NCBI GenBank assembly: GCA_021785795.1
Contig: JAJYEK010000074.1
Coordinates: 1 to 16,001 of the forward strand
Length of the DNA stretch: 16,001 nt
Direction: 5' to 3'
Origin: Pseudomonadota bacterium
GTDB lineage: Bacteria > Pseudomonadota > Gammaproteobacteria > Acidiferrobacterales > UBA6901
The notes beneath the pieces are model-generated. The model worked only from the letters and a program-made list of their open reading frames with translations, made no database searches and was not told the origin of the DNA. How positions within the stretch are numbered: position 1 is the stretch's first letter; each line of letters begins with the position of its first letter. A program made the translations under genes and the position numbers. Shown piece by piece: positions 1-8,568 of the stretch.

Positions 1-843
1 GGTGCTGATCTGCTGCTCGGCAACGGTTCGGATGAACTCATCCAGCTGATCCTCATGGGAGTCGCCCGAGCCGGAGCTTCGGTGGTGGCGCCGGCTCCGA
101 CCTTCGTGATGTACGAAATGATCTCGAAATTTCTCGGAATGGAATTTGTGGGAGTGCCGCTGGCGGAGGATTTCGCGCTTGACCTGCCAGCGATGCAGGC
201 GGCCATCCGTACCCGCCGGCCGGAAGTGGTATTTCTCGCGTACCCAAACAATCCTACCGGCAACCTTTTCGATCCCTCTGCCGTGGATGCCATAGTCCGG
301 GCCGCGCCCGGCCTGGTGGTCATCGATGAGGCCTATTACGCCTTCGCGCTGCACAGCTTCATGGATCGCCTCGGGCAGTACGATAATCTGCTGGTGCTGC
401 GAACCCTTTCAAAGCAGGGCCTGGCAGGCCTGCGGCTGGGGGTGCTATTGGGTGATCCGGCATGGTTGCGGGAATTCGACAAGCTCCGCTTGCCGTACAA
501 TATCAACGTCCTCACCCAGGTGAGCGCTGAATTCGCGCTTGCGCATGGGCAGGTGCTGGACACCCAGATTGCCCAGATCCGTGCTGACCGTGAGCGGCTC
601 TGCCAGCAGCTCGGCAGCCTGCCCGGGGTGCGTGTCTGGCCGAGCGCGGCAAACTTTCTGCTGTTTCGAACCAATAAGTCGGCGGGCGCGGTATTTGCCG
701 GCCTGCAGCAGCGCGGCATCCTCATCAAGAATATGGCGGGGGTCGGGGGCGCCCTGGCTGGCTGCCTGCGGGTTACAGTCGGCACGCCCCGGGAAAACGA
801 GCTGTTCCTGGATGCGCTGGCGCAGGTACTGGGATCATCCTGA
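1..843 (+). CDS. hisC: Histidinol-phosphate aminotransferase (5' end outside window)
   Basis: PLP-dependent fold-type I aminotransferase that makes histidinol phosphate from imidazole acetol phosphate and glutamate. The open frame runs in from base 1 and 280 residues are visible. Against a usual length of about 355, roughly the first 75 residues are missing. Visible motifs are LGNGSDELI at the left edge (cofactor phosphate-binding region), YPNNPTGN, VVIDEAYY (the Asp that pairs with the PLP pyridine nitrogen), and TLSKQGLAGLRLG. In the last, the Lys codon at 412-414 is the Schiff-base lysine and the downstream Arg belongs to the phosphate-binding site. The internal ATG at 55 is not the start, because the family match continues upstream of it. 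First visible gene of the his operon, 66 bases before hisB. Assignment is firm from motifs plus context. Confidence 0.96.
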   Translation, partial: GADLLLGNGSDELIQLILMGVARAGASVVAPAPTFVMYEMISKFLGMEFVGVPLAEDFALDLPAMQAAIRTRRPEVVFLAYPNNPTGNLFDPSAVDAIVRAAPGLVVIDEAYYAFALHSFMDRLGQYDNLLVLRTLSKQGLAGLRLGVLLGDPAWLREFDKLRLPYNINVLTQVSAEFALAHGQVLDTQIAQIRADRERLCQQLGSLPGVRVWPSAANFLLFRTNKSAGAVFAGLQQRGILIKNMAGVGGALAGCLRVTVGTPRENELFLDALAQVLGSS

Positions 844-909
844 TCCTTCTGTCCTGCCCGGATTATTTGTTAACATGACGGTACCATGAATCCCTCAGGG
901 AGCAAGGCT

Positions 910-1503
910 GTGGCCGAACGATTCGCACAGGTGGCGCGCGATACCATGGAAACGCAGATCACCGTGGGCGTGAATCTTGACGGCCGCGGTGCAGTTGAGC
1001 TCGACACCGGATTGCCGTTTCTCGAGCACATGCTCGACCAGGTAGCCCGTCACGGCCTCATTGACCTGACCGTTCGCGCCCGGGGTGACCTGCAGATTGA
1101 CGCGCATCATACAGTGGAGGACATTGGCATCACTTTTGGTCAGGCCCTCGCCCGTGCTGTCGGCGACAAGAAGGGAATCCGGCGCTACGGACATGCCTAT
1201 GTGCCCCTGGACGAGGCGCTCAGTCGCGTTGTTGTAGACTTGTCGGGCAGGCCGGGGCTTTCGTACCGGGTCCAATTTCCGCGGGCCCGCATCGACGTGT
1301 TTGATGTGGACCTGATCCGAGAGTTCTTTCAGGGTTTCTGCAATCACGCGATGGTGACCCTGCACGTCGATGCGCTCCACGGCGGAAATGCGCACCATAT
1401 GGCCGAGACGATTTTCAAGGCTTTCGGACGCGCCCTGCGCATGGCGCTCGAGATCGATCCACGCACGGCTGGCTCCATTCCCTCGACCAAGGGACTGTTG
1501 TAG
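910..1503 (+). CDS. hisB: Imidazoleglycerol-phosphate dehydratase (monofunctional)
   Basis: Converts imidazole glycerol phosphate to imidazole acetol phosphate using two Mn ions. With the GTG start at 910 the protein has 197 residues, the normal length for stand-alone IGPD. The two metal-binding His clusters are HHTVED (about 66-71) and HHMAE (about 162-166), and the protein ends in STKGLL. There is no N-terminal histidinol-phosphatase domain, unlike the bifunctional enteric HisB. The GTG at 910 is preferred over the in-frame ATG at 886. AGGGAG at 897-902 lies 7 bases upstream of it, and the resulting start [12 protein letters not shown] resembles, from memory, the Pseudomonas HisB N-terminus. 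The ATG at 886 would add 8 residues and has only a weak ribosome site. hisH follows after 82 bases. Confidence 0.95.
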   Translation: MAERFAQVARDTMETQITVGVNLDGRGAVELDTGLPFLEHMLDQVARHGLIDLTVRARGDLQIDAHHTVEDIGITFGQALARAVGDKKGIRRYGHAYVPLDEALSRVVVDLSGRPGLSYRVQFPRARIDVFDVDLIREFFQGFCNHAMVTLHVDALHGGNAHHMAETIFKAFGRALRMALEIDPRTAGSIPSTKGLL

Positions 1504-1585
1504 CCATGACGTCAGGTGTCGATTTCCTGTGCCGGCGGTCAGGCATCCACGGTCGGGACCCGGAAACAGGGCGACCTCGCTAGCC

Positions 1586-2236
1586 ATGAGCACGATCGCC
1601 GTCATCGATTACGGCATGGGAAACCTGCGTTCAGTATGTAAGGCGCTTGAGCATGTGGCGCCCGACGCGCGCGTGTTTCTCACGTCCGACCCCGACGCGC
1701 TGGTGCGGGCTGACCGGGTGGTATTTCCGGGTCAGGGCGCAATCGGGGGTTGCATTGCCGAGATTGACCGGCTCGGGCTGCGTGCTGCGGTGCTGCAGGT
1801 CGTGGATACGAAGCCGTTTCTCGGGATCTGTCTCGGGCTGCAGGCCCTTTACGAATACAGCGAGGAGGGTGGCGGAACCGCAGGACTGGGGGTGCTTCCC
1901 GGACGCGTGGCCCTGTTCCCGCGCGAGCGTATGCGCGACCCCGGCAGCGGCCGGGTGCTGAAGGTTCCGCACATGGGATGGAATCAGGCGCAGCAAGTCA
2001 CTGCCCACCCCCTGTGGCGTGGTATTGCCCAGGATGCGCGATTCTATTTCGTGCACAGTTATTACGCCGAGGCCGGAAACCGCGAGCAGGTCATGGCGGT
2101 GACTGAATACGGCTTGCGCTTTACCTCTGCGGCAGGCCGTGAGAATATTTTCGCAGTGCAGTTTCACCCGGAGAAGAGCCAGCAGTCGGGACTGCAACTG
2201 CTGGAGAATTTTGCATCTTGGGACGGAACTGCGTGA
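1586..2236 (+). CDS. hisH: Imidazole glycerol phosphate synthase, glutaminase subunit
   Basis: Class I glutamine amidotransferase subunit that hydrolyses glutamine and channels ammonia to HisF. It has 216 residues from the ATG at 1586, opening with STIAVIDYGMGNLRS, which is where the family starts. The nucleophile is Cys82 in GICLGLQ, and the His-Glu pair of the triad is His194 and Glu196 in FHPEKS. The oxyanion-loop motif reads PGQGA (about 48-52). The open frame extends upstream to 1370 in a different frame from hisB, but that extension is only the hisB shadow. The ribosome site is weak, so translation may depend on operon transcription and coupling. It forms a heterodimer with the hisF product encoded two genes downstream. 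Confidence 0.95.
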   Translation: MSTIAVIDYGMGNLRSVCKALEHVAPDARVFLTSDPDALVRADRVVFPGQGAIGGCIAEIDRLGLRAAVLQVVDTKPFLGICLGLQALYEYSEEGGGTAGLGVLPGRVALFPRERMRDPGSGRVLKVPHMGWNQAQQVTAHPLWRGIAQDARFYFVHSYYAEAGNREQVMAVTEYGLRFTSAAGRENIFAVQFHPEKSQQSGLQLLENFASWDGTA

Positions 2237-2352
2237 TTATGCGGCAAGGTGGCCTCGATGACGCGGCAGGTTCGGGAAGCACTGCCGATTCTGGAGTAAA
2301 CGGTTTCGTTTTGGCAGCGGACGCGTAGATGGTTCCAGTGAGTAACCTACCG

Positions 2353-3090
2353 ATGCTGGTCATCCCTGCAATCGATTTAAAGGATGGAAAATGTGTGCGC
2401 CTCAGGCAGGGTCGCATGAGCGACGACACTGTCTTTTCCGACGACCCGGTGGCGGTCGCGGACCGCTGGGTCGCGGCGGGTGCAAGGCGGCTGCACGTGG
2501 TTGATCTCAATGGCGCTTTCGCGGGCAAGCCCGTCAATGCGGCGGTGATCGAAGCCATCGTGAAGGCGCACCCAGACCTGCCCGTCCAGGTGGGCGGCGG
2601 AATCCGGGACGAGGAGACAATCCAGGGCTACCTGGATGCCGGCGTGCGGTACGTAATTCTGGGTACCAAGGCAGTCAATGTACCGCATTTCGTCGGCGAC
2701 ATGTGTGCGGAATTCCCGGGACACATCATAATCGGTCTCGATGCCCGGGACGGGAAGGTGGCGATCGACGGATGGTCCAAACTGTCCGGACATGACGTGA
2801 TCGATCTCGCCCAGCGCTATCAGGACGAAGGGGTAGACGCGATAATTTACACCGACATCGGCCGCGACGGCATGCTCAGTGGAGTCAATATCGATGCCAC
2901 ATTGAGGCTCGCGCGGTCGATATCCATTCCGGTGATTGCGTCCGGTGGGATCACCAATCTCGAGGATATCCGCCAGCTATGCGGGATTCAGGACCAGGGG
3001 ATCGTCGGGGCAATTACCGGCCGCGCTATCTACGAAGGGACTCTGGATTTCGCCGAAGCCCAGAAGCTGGCGGATACGCTGGCTTCCTGA
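2353..3090 (+). CDS. hisA: ProFAR isomerase (phosphoribosylformimino-AICAR-P isomerase)
   Basis: TIM-barrel Amadori isomerase converting ProFAR to PRFAR. It has 245 residues from the ATG at 2353, which gives the canonical start [17 protein letters not shown]. An in-frame ATG at 2329 would add eight residues with no family support; neither start has a strong Shine-Dalgarno sequence. Catalytic Asp8 (AIDL) and Asp130 (GLDAR) are present. The duplicated half-barrel phosphate-binding loops are VGGGIR (about 80-85) and ASGGI near the C-terminal third. The protein is related to HisF downstream through the classic half-barrel duplication. The 116-base gap from hisH contains no recognisable gene or strong hairpin. 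Confidence 0.96.
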   Translation: MLVIPAIDLKDGKCVRLRQGRMSDDTVFSDDPVAVADRWVAAGARRLHVVDLNGAFAGKPVNAAVIEAIVKAHPDLPVQVGGGIRDEETIQGYLDAGVRYVILGTKAVNVPHFVGDMCAEFPGHIIIGLDARDGKVAIDGWSKLSGHDVIDLAQRYQDEGVDAIIYTDIGRDGMLSGVNIDATLRLARSISIPVIASGGITNLEDIRQLCGIQDQGIVGAITGRAIYEGTLDFAEAQKLADTLAS

Positions 3091-3157
3091 ACGCCGGCTC
3101 CGGCCGCGGGCCGGCATTCTGGACGCGCATTCGCGCCATTCTACACTGGAAACCGAC

Positions 3158-3928
<771 letters not shown>

Positions 3929-3994
3929 GAGTCCTATACTTGCCGGCCAATAAAGCACGGCTGAGGCTCCCGCCCCGGGACGCGGAGAGCGCGC

Positions 3995-4393
3995 GTGAAT
4001 GAATCGTGGCTGGATGCAGTCAAATGGGATGGACGCGGACTGGTCCCGGTCGTTACCCAGGAACACGGCAGTGGCCGTGTGCTTATGGTTGCCTGGATGA
4101 ACCGGGATGCGCTGGCCGAGACAGCCCGCGGCGGGCAGGCGGTATACTGGTCGAGGTCACGGGGCCGGCTGTGGCACAAGGGCGAGGAGTCTGGACACTT
4201 CCAGATCGTCCGCGACATACGCCTGGATTGCGACAGCGACGTGGTCCTTATCAGTGTCGAACAGGTTGGCGGCATTGCCTGTCATACCGGACGGCACAGC
4301 TGCTTTTACCGACAACTGCAGGGGGATCGCTGGGTGGCAGTGGATCCGGCCATTAAGAGCGAGTCTGAGATCTACCACAAGGATGCAAAGTGA
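3995..4393 (+). CDS. hisI: Phosphoribosyl-AMP cyclohydrolase (stand-alone)
   Basis: Zinc and magnesium enzyme opening the purine ring of PR-AMP. It has 132 residues from a GTG start, with CGGAGAG a few bases upstream (about 3982-3988). Signature residues are WMN (about 35-37), YWSRSR (about 51-56), the DCDSD magnesium motif (Asp78, Asp80, Asp82) and the zinc cysteines Cys79, Cys96 and Cys103 in DCD, ACHTGR and SCFYR. There is no fused PR-ATP pyrophosphatase domain; that activity is encoded separately by hisE downstream, unlike the HisIE fusion of enterics. Confidence 0.95.
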   Translation: MNESWLDAVKWDGRGLVPVVTQEHGSGRVLMVAWMNRDALAETARGGQAVYWSRSRGRLWHKGEESGHFQIVRDIRLDCDSDVVLISVEQVGGIACHTGRHSCFYRQLQGDRWVAVDPAIKSESEIYHKDAK

Positions 4394-4508
4394 GGAAAAC
4401 GCCGGAGCAGGACCGCGGGGCCGGTGACGGCAGGACCAAAAGACCCGGGGAGCGGACATGCGGACGGGATGAAAATTGCTGCCGCTGTACCTCAAGGATA
4501 CGAGTATA

Positions 4509-4835
4509 ATGTCAGAAATCCTTACAGAACTTGCTGCGGTGCTTGAGGCCCGCAAAACTGCGGATCCGGCGTCATCGTACGTCGCCGGGCTGTACAGCAG
4601 GGGGATAGACGCGATTCTGAAAAAGATCGGCGAGGAAGCGACGGAAGTGGTGATCGCGGCCAAGGGCGGCGACGGGCATCAGCTGGTCCATGAGACTGCG
4701 GATCTCTGGTTCCATACACTGGTGCTACTTGCACAATGCGGCCTGAAGCCGGATGATGTATTGCTTGAGCTAAAAAGCCGCTTCGGCCTTTCCGGGCTTG
4801 AAGAAAAGGCGCAGCGCGGCAAGACAGGACCATGA
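4509..4835 (+). CDS. hisE: Phosphoribosyl-ATP pyrophosphatase
   Basis: MazG-like all-alpha enzyme removing pyrophosphate from PR-ATP, the second step of histidine synthesis. It has 108 residues from the ATG at 4509, with an AAGGA ribosome site at 4494-4498. An upstream in-frame ATG at 4476 would add 11 residues that do not look like the family. Metal-binding acidic residues are visible in [10 protein letters not shown] (Glu42, Glu43, Glu46) and HETADLW (Glu62, Asp65). The stop codon overlaps the start of the next gene (ATGA at 4832-4835), implying translational coupling to the HIT protein. A 115-base gap from hisI contains no clear terminator. Confidence 0.94.
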   Translation: MSEILTELAAVLEARKTADPASSYVAGLYSRGIDAILKKIGEEATEVVIAAKGGDGHQLVHETADLWFHTLVLLAQCGLKPDDVLLELKSRFGLSGLEEKAQRGKTGP

Positions 4836-5170
4836 CCGAGTGTCTTTTTTGCCGAATTGTGGCAGGCGAGGTGTCATCGACGCGGGTTCACGAGGATGAT
4901 GATGTCATCGTCATCCGCGATATATACCCGAAAGCCCCTGTGCACCTGCTGGTGATTCCGCGCGTTCACTGCGAGAGCCTGAACGAACTCACGCCGGAGC
5001 ACGACCGACTGATTGCGCATATGGTGCGGCTGTTGCCCGGCCTGGCGCGCAGCCAGGGGCTGGATAACGGATTCCGTACGGTGATCAACACCGGTCGCGG
5101 AGGAGGCCAGGAGATTTTTCACCTCCACATCCACCTATTAGGCGGTGCCGGACGCCTGCCGGGATTTTGA
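4832..5170 (+). CDS. HIT (HINT-type) purine nucleoside phosphoramidase-like protein
   Basis: Small cytosolic histidine-triad hydrolase of the HINT branch, 112 residues. Known HINT proteins cleave adenosine 5'-phosphoramidates and related nucleotides. The active site HLHIHLLGG carries His97, His99 and His101. The N-terminal CLFC and His20 and His46 are compatible with a HINT-type zinc site; that part is inference. [12 protein letters not shown] is the usual segment ahead of the triad. The start ATG overlaps the hisE stop by four bases, so it is co-translated with the histidine genes. 21 bases separate it from tatA. Physiological substrate is not evident from sequence. No better alternative assignment is seen. 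Confidence 0.93.
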   Translation: MTECLFCRIVAGEVSSTRVHEDDDVIVIRDIYPKAPVHLLVIPRVHCESLNELTPEHDRLIAHMVRLLPGLARSQGLDNGFRTVINTGRGGGQEIFHLHIHLLGGAGRLPGF

Positions 5171-5188
5171 AAGACCAAGAGGAAAACT

Positions 5189-5238
5189 GACATGGGCGAA
5201 TTCAGCATTTGGCACTGGCTGGTGATACTGGCCATCGT
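5189..5238 (+). repeat. Perfect 50-base direct repeat, copy 1 (tatA start)
   Basis: Fifty bases from GACATGGGCGAA onward match 5584-5633 exactly. They cover the start codon, the membrane-helix codons and three bases upstream. Similarity continues with scattered changes to about the end of the amphipathic helix. The copies are 395 bases apart in direct orientation. Confidence 0.97.
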
Positions 5239-5485
5239 CCTGGTCATCTTCGGAACGAAGAAGTTGCGCAATGTGGGCAGCGACCTAGGCGGGGCAATCA
5301 AGAGCTTCAAGCAGGCAATGAAGGAAGAGGCCGGCAAGGCTGAGTCTGCGGATACGACGCCTCCGCCGGCGGCGGAAGTTCCGAAAATTGCACGGCAGCC
5401 GGCGAGAGCGCAGCGCGCAAAATCAGCGACTGCATCCAGGGCATCCAAGACGAAGAGCGGTTCCCGCTCGAACAAGACAGCCTGA
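5192..5485 (+). CDS. tatA: Sec-independent translocase subunit TatA (copy 1)
   Basis: Pore-forming component of the twin-arginine translocase. It has 97 residues: a short N-terminal membrane helix (about 6-20) with the polar His8, the FGTKKL hinge (about 20-25), and an amphipathic helix [15 protein letters not shown] (about 29-43). The tail is low-complexity and rich in Ala, Pro, Lys and Arg. Ribosome site AGAGGA precedes the ATG. Its first 47 bases are identical to those of the second tatA at 5587, while the tails are unrelated, so this is a tandem paralog pair. It follows the HIT gene closely and may be read from the his operon. Confidence 0.95.
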   Translation: MGEFSIWHWLVILAIVLVIFGTKKLRNVGSDLGGAIKSFKQAMKEEAGKAESADTTPPPAAEVPKIARQPARAQRAKSATASRASKTKSGSRSNKTA

Positions 5486-5496
5486 GCCCCGGCTAG

Positions 5497-5522
5497 AGGC
5501 TGCTTGCGGCAGCCTGGATTTT
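5497..5522 (+). terminator. Possible weak terminator or attenuator between the tatA copies
   Basis: A 7-bp perfect stem (AGGCTGC at 5497-5503 with GCAGCCT at 5509-5515, 5-base loop) is followed by GGATTTT. The T run is short and offset, so full termination is doubtful. Partial termination or mRNA stabilisation of the upstream tatA message is possible. Confidence 0.35.
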
Positions 5523-5583
5523 CAGCGAACGCAGAACCGCGGCGGAATTTCTCCGGTCGTGGCCAGCGAACAGACGGAAAGCA

Positions 5584-5633
5584 GACATGGGCGAATTCAG
5601 CATTTGGCACTGGCTGGTGATACTGGCCATCGT
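5584..5633 (+). repeat. Perfect 50-base direct repeat, copy 2 (second tatA start)
   Basis: Identical to 5189-5238. The bases immediately outside the repeat differ in both directions (T versus A upstream, C versus T downstream). Confidence 0.97.
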
Positions 5634-5850
5634 TGTGGTCATCTTCGGCACCAAGAAACTGCGCAATATCGGTAGCGACGTGGGCGGGGCAATCAAGAAT
5701 TTCAAAGAATCGATGAAGGGAGAAGCGGATCAGTCCTCCGGGGATTCCGGCGGCGAGTCGGAAGGGCCGCAAGCAAATAGCGGCCCTCACCGGATCATCG
5801 AGGGCAAGGTAACCTCCAAGCATACCGGCAGGGACAAGAAGAAGGTCTGA
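5587..5850 (+). CDS. tatA: Sec-independent translocase subunit TatA (copy 2)
   Basis: Second TatA/E-type protein, 87 residues. It shares the first 16 residues with copy 1, including His8, then [20 protein letters not shown] in the hinge and amphipathic helix. The C-terminal tail differs completely: Ser/Gly/Glu-rich, then a lysine-rich end (DKKKV). A GGAAAG ribosome site lies upstream. It is 101 bases after copy 1 and 25 bases before tatB. Either copy could be the main TatA; the other may act like the enteric TatE spare. The sequence alone does not decide which. Confidence 0.94.
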   Translation: MGEFSIWHWLVILAIVVVIFGTKKLRNIGSDVGGAIKNFKESMKGEADQSSGDSGGESEGPQANSGPHRIIEGKVTSKHTGRDKKKV

Positions 5851-5875
5851 CCCGGCCCTGACGCGGGCGCAATTC

Positions 5876-6376
5876 GTGTTCGATTTTAGCTTTTCAGAAC
5901 TGGTCCTGATCGGCCTAATAGCCCTGATTGTCTTGGGGCCGCAGCGGCTGCCGGAAGTGGCGCGCGCGATGGGCCGCTGGATGGCTCGGCTGCGGCGCTT
6001 CGTTGAGGACGTGAAGCGCGATATCAATCAAGAAGTGCAGGATGATGATCTTGCTGCGTTTCGCAAGATCCAGGAAGAGCTTGTCGAGACCCGCAGCGCA
6101 TTCGAACGGTCTGCCCATGAGACCTTTTCGAGTTTGAATGCGCCCACGGAAGCTGCGGCGCCAGCGGCTTCGCCGGTGCCCGACGCGGATAAAGTCGCCA
6201 GCGACCGGTCTGCTGTCTTGGAAGTACCGTCCGGTGCCGCTGCGCGCAAAACGCCCGTGCGCAAACGTCCCGCTCGCAAAAGTTCGGCTCAACCCAAATC
6301 CGGTCCCCCGCGTTCTGCGGGCCCAAAGACCACCCGGAACAGCCATGGCGGCGCAAGAAAGACCCGACCCCGCTGA
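5876..6376 (+). CDS. tatB: Sec-independent translocase subunit TatB
   Basis: Twin-arginine receptor-complex subunit, 166 residues from a GTG start. It opens [26 protein letters not shown] by reading across 5876-5953: one membrane helix with Glu8 in the helix, as in known TatB, followed by the LGPQRLP hinge and an amphipathic helix (about 30-50). The C-terminal third is basic and Pro/Ala/Lys/Arg-rich, unlike the Pro/Ala-rich acidic-to-neutral tail of the E. coli protein. The ribosome site is weak. The last 32 bases overlap the start of tatC. Confidence 0.93.
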   Translation: MFDFSFSELVLIGLIALIVLGPQRLPEVARAMGRWMARLRRFVEDVKRDINQEVQDDDLAAFRKIQEELVETRSAFERSAHETFSSLNAPTEAAAPAASPVPDADKVASDRSAVLEVPSGAAARKTPVRKRPARKSSAQPKSGPPRSAGPKTTRNSHGGARKTRPR

Positions 6377-7238
6377 ACCTCCCGAAAACGGGGCGGAAGG
6401 CAGTTTCATTTCCCATTTGCTGGAACTGCGCAACCGTCTGCTCTATTCGGTGATCGCAATCGGCATCTTTTTCATTGGATTGGTGCCGTTTGCGAACAAG
6501 GTGTATTCGCGCGTGGCGCAGCCGCTTATATCGGTGCTTCCCAAGGGCGCGAACATGATCGCCACCGATGTGACGTCTCCCTTCCTGACCCCGATCAAGC
6601 TTACGCTGGCGGTGGCGATTGTCGCTGCGATACCGTTTGTCCTGTACCAGCTCTGGGCATTCGTCGCTCCGGGCCTGTACCGGCACGAACGGCGCCTGAT
6701 TCTGCCCCTGCTTGTGTCCAGTACCGTGCTGTTCTATGCCGGCATGGCATTCGCGTATTTCGTCATCTTCCCGATGGTCTTCCGGTTTTTCGTCCACTCC
6801 CTGCCGGCGGGAGTGACGATGATGACCGACATCCGGTCCTACCTGAATTTCGTATTCTCCATGTTTTTTGCATTCGGCATCGCCTTCGAGCTCCCGGTAG
6901 CGGTGGTGCTGTTGGCATGGATGGGGATACTGGATCCGGACGCGTTGGCGAAGAAGCGGCCGTACGTGATCCTGGTGGTATTCATCATCGCCGCTTTTCT
7001 CACGCCGCCAGACGTATTCTCCCAGACGTTTCTTGCTATTCCGATGCTGCTGCTGTTTGAGATCGGGCTATTTTTCGCGCGCCGCGTTGTTCGCGCCAAG
7101 AAGGCGCGCGCATCGGCCGCCGCTTCGGAAGGAGATGAGGCCGACGCTGCGGATCGCCAGACGGTCGCGCAGACGCAGGCCGGGGCCGTACGCCGCGGCC
7201 GGCGCACCACGGGGAAACCGAAACGTCGCCCGCGCTGA
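6345..7238 (+). CDS. tatC: Sec-independent translocase subunit TatC
   Basis: Six-helix core of the Tat signal-peptide receptor, 297 residues from the ATG at 6345. The open frame reaches back to 6138 but that part overlaps tatB. Family motifs are HLLELRNRL (about 24-32), [10 protein letters not shown] (about 71-80), and the signal-peptide contact residues Phe106 (WAF) and Glu115 (RHERR), spaced as in E. coli Phe94 and Glu103. KKRPYV and [10 protein letters not shown] are also present. The protein is about 40 residues longer than E. coli TatC because of a cytoplasmic tail (from about 250) that is Ala/Glu-rich and then strongly basic (RRGRR, KPKRRPR). It converges with the protease gene across a 9-base gap. 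Confidence 0.96.
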   Translation: MAAQERPDPAEPPENGAEGSFISHLLELRNRLLYSVIAIGIFFIGLVPFANKVYSRVAQPLISVLPKGANMIATDVTSPFLTPIKLTLAVAIVAAIPFVLYQLWAFVAPGLYRHERRLILPLLVSSTVLFYAGMAFAYFVIFPMVFRFFVHSLPAGVTMMTDIRSYLNFVFSMFFAFGIAFELPVAVVLLAWMGILDPDALAKKRPYVILVVFIIAAFLTPPDVFSQTFLAIPMLLLFEIGLFFARRVVRAKKARASAAASEGDEADAADRQTVAQTQAGAVRRGRRTTGKPKRRPR

Positions 7239-7247
7239 TCTGTCCGC

Positions 7248-8417
7248 TCATTCGAGCTGTTCTACCCTTGCCGGCCGTTCGGCGGCGACTGCCGAAAGCG
7301 AAATGATCCGGCCATTGCGCAGGACCTTCATACCGATGACGTCTCCCGGACGGTGTCCGGAAATCGCAAGCAATGCTTGGCGCGCATCATCTAGAGGCTT
7401 ACCGTCCAGAGACAGCATGATGTCTCCTGGTTCGATACCGGCTTTGGCGGCAGGTCCATCGCGTACCACGCCGATGACTACGATGCCGTGAACGTTCGGA
7501 TTGACCCCTAACGCCTGGGCAATTTGCGGCGTGAGCGCATGGGCGTCTATACCCAGCCAGCCCCTCAGCGGCCTGCCGTACTGAATGATCTGCTCCATGA
7601 CATTGATCGCGAGACTGGTCGGAATGGCAAATCCCAGACCCTGAGATCCGCCGCTCTGGCTGACAATAAACGTATTTATCCCAATCAAATTACCTTCGGA
7701 GTCAACCAGGGCGCCCCCCGAATTGCCGGGGTTGATGGGCGCATCGGTCTGGATGAAGTTGTCAAACTGGCTGACCCCGAGCCGGCTGCGCCCGGTTGCG
7801 CTCACGATGCCCATCGTGACGGTCTGGCCGACGCCGAAGGGGTTCCCGATCGCAAGGACGACGTCGCCAATGCGTATGTGGTCCGAGTGTCCAAGCGTGA
7901 TAACGGGGAGGCGGGGCAGGTTGATCTTCAGGACCGCAATGTCCGTATCCGGGTCGCTTCCAACCACCGTGGCTGGGGCACTACGGCCGTCGCGCAGCAC
8001 AACCTGAATGGCGTCGGCCTTGGCAATTACGTGCCGGTTAGTGAGGACGTAGCCCTGCTTGCTGATGATGACGCCGGAGCCGAGGCTGGTTTCCAGGCGT
8101 TTGCCCGGAGACTGGTTTGGCCCTGGGGCGCCAAAAAACTGCTGGAACAGGGGGCCGAAAAGCGGGTTTGGCGGCACTGTTACCACCCTGGCGGTGTTGA
8201 CGTTGACGACCGCCGGCGCAGCGCGGTCAACGGCGTCTGCGTAGGATACCGGCCCGCTTACGCGAGCCGCGAGTGAGATCGGAGCAGTTTCGACGATCTG
8301 GATGGTGGCTGGCCGGCGCGGTGCCAGTCCAGGCCAGAGAAGGGTCACGATGAAAGCAGCAGCAAGACCCAGCGTGACTGCTTGGCCGATGAAAATCAGG
8401 ACGCTTCGAAGACGCAT
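7248..8417 (-). CDS. DegS/AlgW-like HtrA serine endoprotease (trypsin-PDZ)
   Basis: Membrane-anchored periplasmic HtrA protease, 389 residues from the ATG at 8417. An in-frame TTG at 8441 would add eight. Order of parts: N-terminal membrane anchor (about 7-27), trypsin-like domain with catalytic His129 (TNRHVI), Asp159 (DTDIAVL) and Ser233 (GNSGGA), then a single PDZ domain (about 285-375). One PDZ plus an uncleaved-looking anchor matches DegS/AlgW, which senses misfolded outer-membrane proteins and starts cleavage of the anti-sigma factor RseA. DegP/MucD normally have a cleavable signal and two PDZ domains. That role here is inference from architecture. The residue before the His is Arg rather than the more usual Asn or His. 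Convergent with tatC, divergent from petABC. Confidence 0.92.
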   Translation of the reverse strand: MRLRSVLIFIGQAVTLGLAAAFIVTLLWPGLAPRRPATIQIVETAPISLAARVSGPVSYADAVDRAAPAVVNVNTARVVTVPPNPLFGPLFQQFFGAPGPNQSPGKRLETSLGSGVIISKQGYVLTNRHVIAKADAIQVVLRDGRSAPATVVGSDPDTDIAVLKINLPRLPVITLGHSDHIRIGDVVLAIGNPFGVGQTVTMGIVSATGRSRLGVSQFDNFIQTDAPINPGNSGGALVDSEGNLIGINTFIVSQSGGSQGLGFAIPTSLAINVMEQIIQYGRPLRGWLGIDAHALTPQIAQALGVNPNVHGIVVIGVVRDGPAAKAGIEPGDIMLSLDGKPLDDARQALLAISGHRPGDVIGMKVLRNGRIISLSAVAAERPARVEQLE

Positions 8418-8478
8418 GGTGGATTCCGCACGACGGCGCAAGCCGCAAAGCGCGCATTGTCTGGCAACGTGTACTGGT

Positions 8479-8502
8479 TTACAACCACCGGCATTACAAC
8501 CA
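8479..8502. repeat. Short direct repeat TTACAACCA x2
   Basis: TTACAACCA occurs at 8479-8487 and again at 8494-8502, with starts 15 bases apart. It lies in the 287-base gap between the protease gene and petA, about 60-85 bases upstream of the protease start. It could be a binding site for a regulator of the protease promoter, or chance. I see no further copy nearby. Confidence 0.35.
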
Positions 8503-8568
8503 TTTTGAATTTGATCTGGGTCGCCAATGGTGCAAAAACCCGATTTTTACTCTTGACTGTCCTAGAAC

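Noticed and set aside
1370..1585. Upstream extension of the hisH frame into hisB
   Set aside because: The extra residues are Arg/Ser/Pro-rich shadow translation of hisB. hisH homology begins exactly at the ATG at 1586, so a hisB-hisH overlap or fusion is not supported.
5119..6027. Long minus-strand open frame of 302 codons opposite the tat genes
   Set aside because: It is antisense to tatA, tatA and tatB with composition typical of a GC-rich shadow frame, and its internal repeat simply mirrors the tatA duplication.
7524..8276. Plus-strand open frame of 250 codons opposite the protease gene
   Set aside because: The minus strand encodes an intact HtrA protease with a full catalytic triad; the plus-strand translation has no motif.
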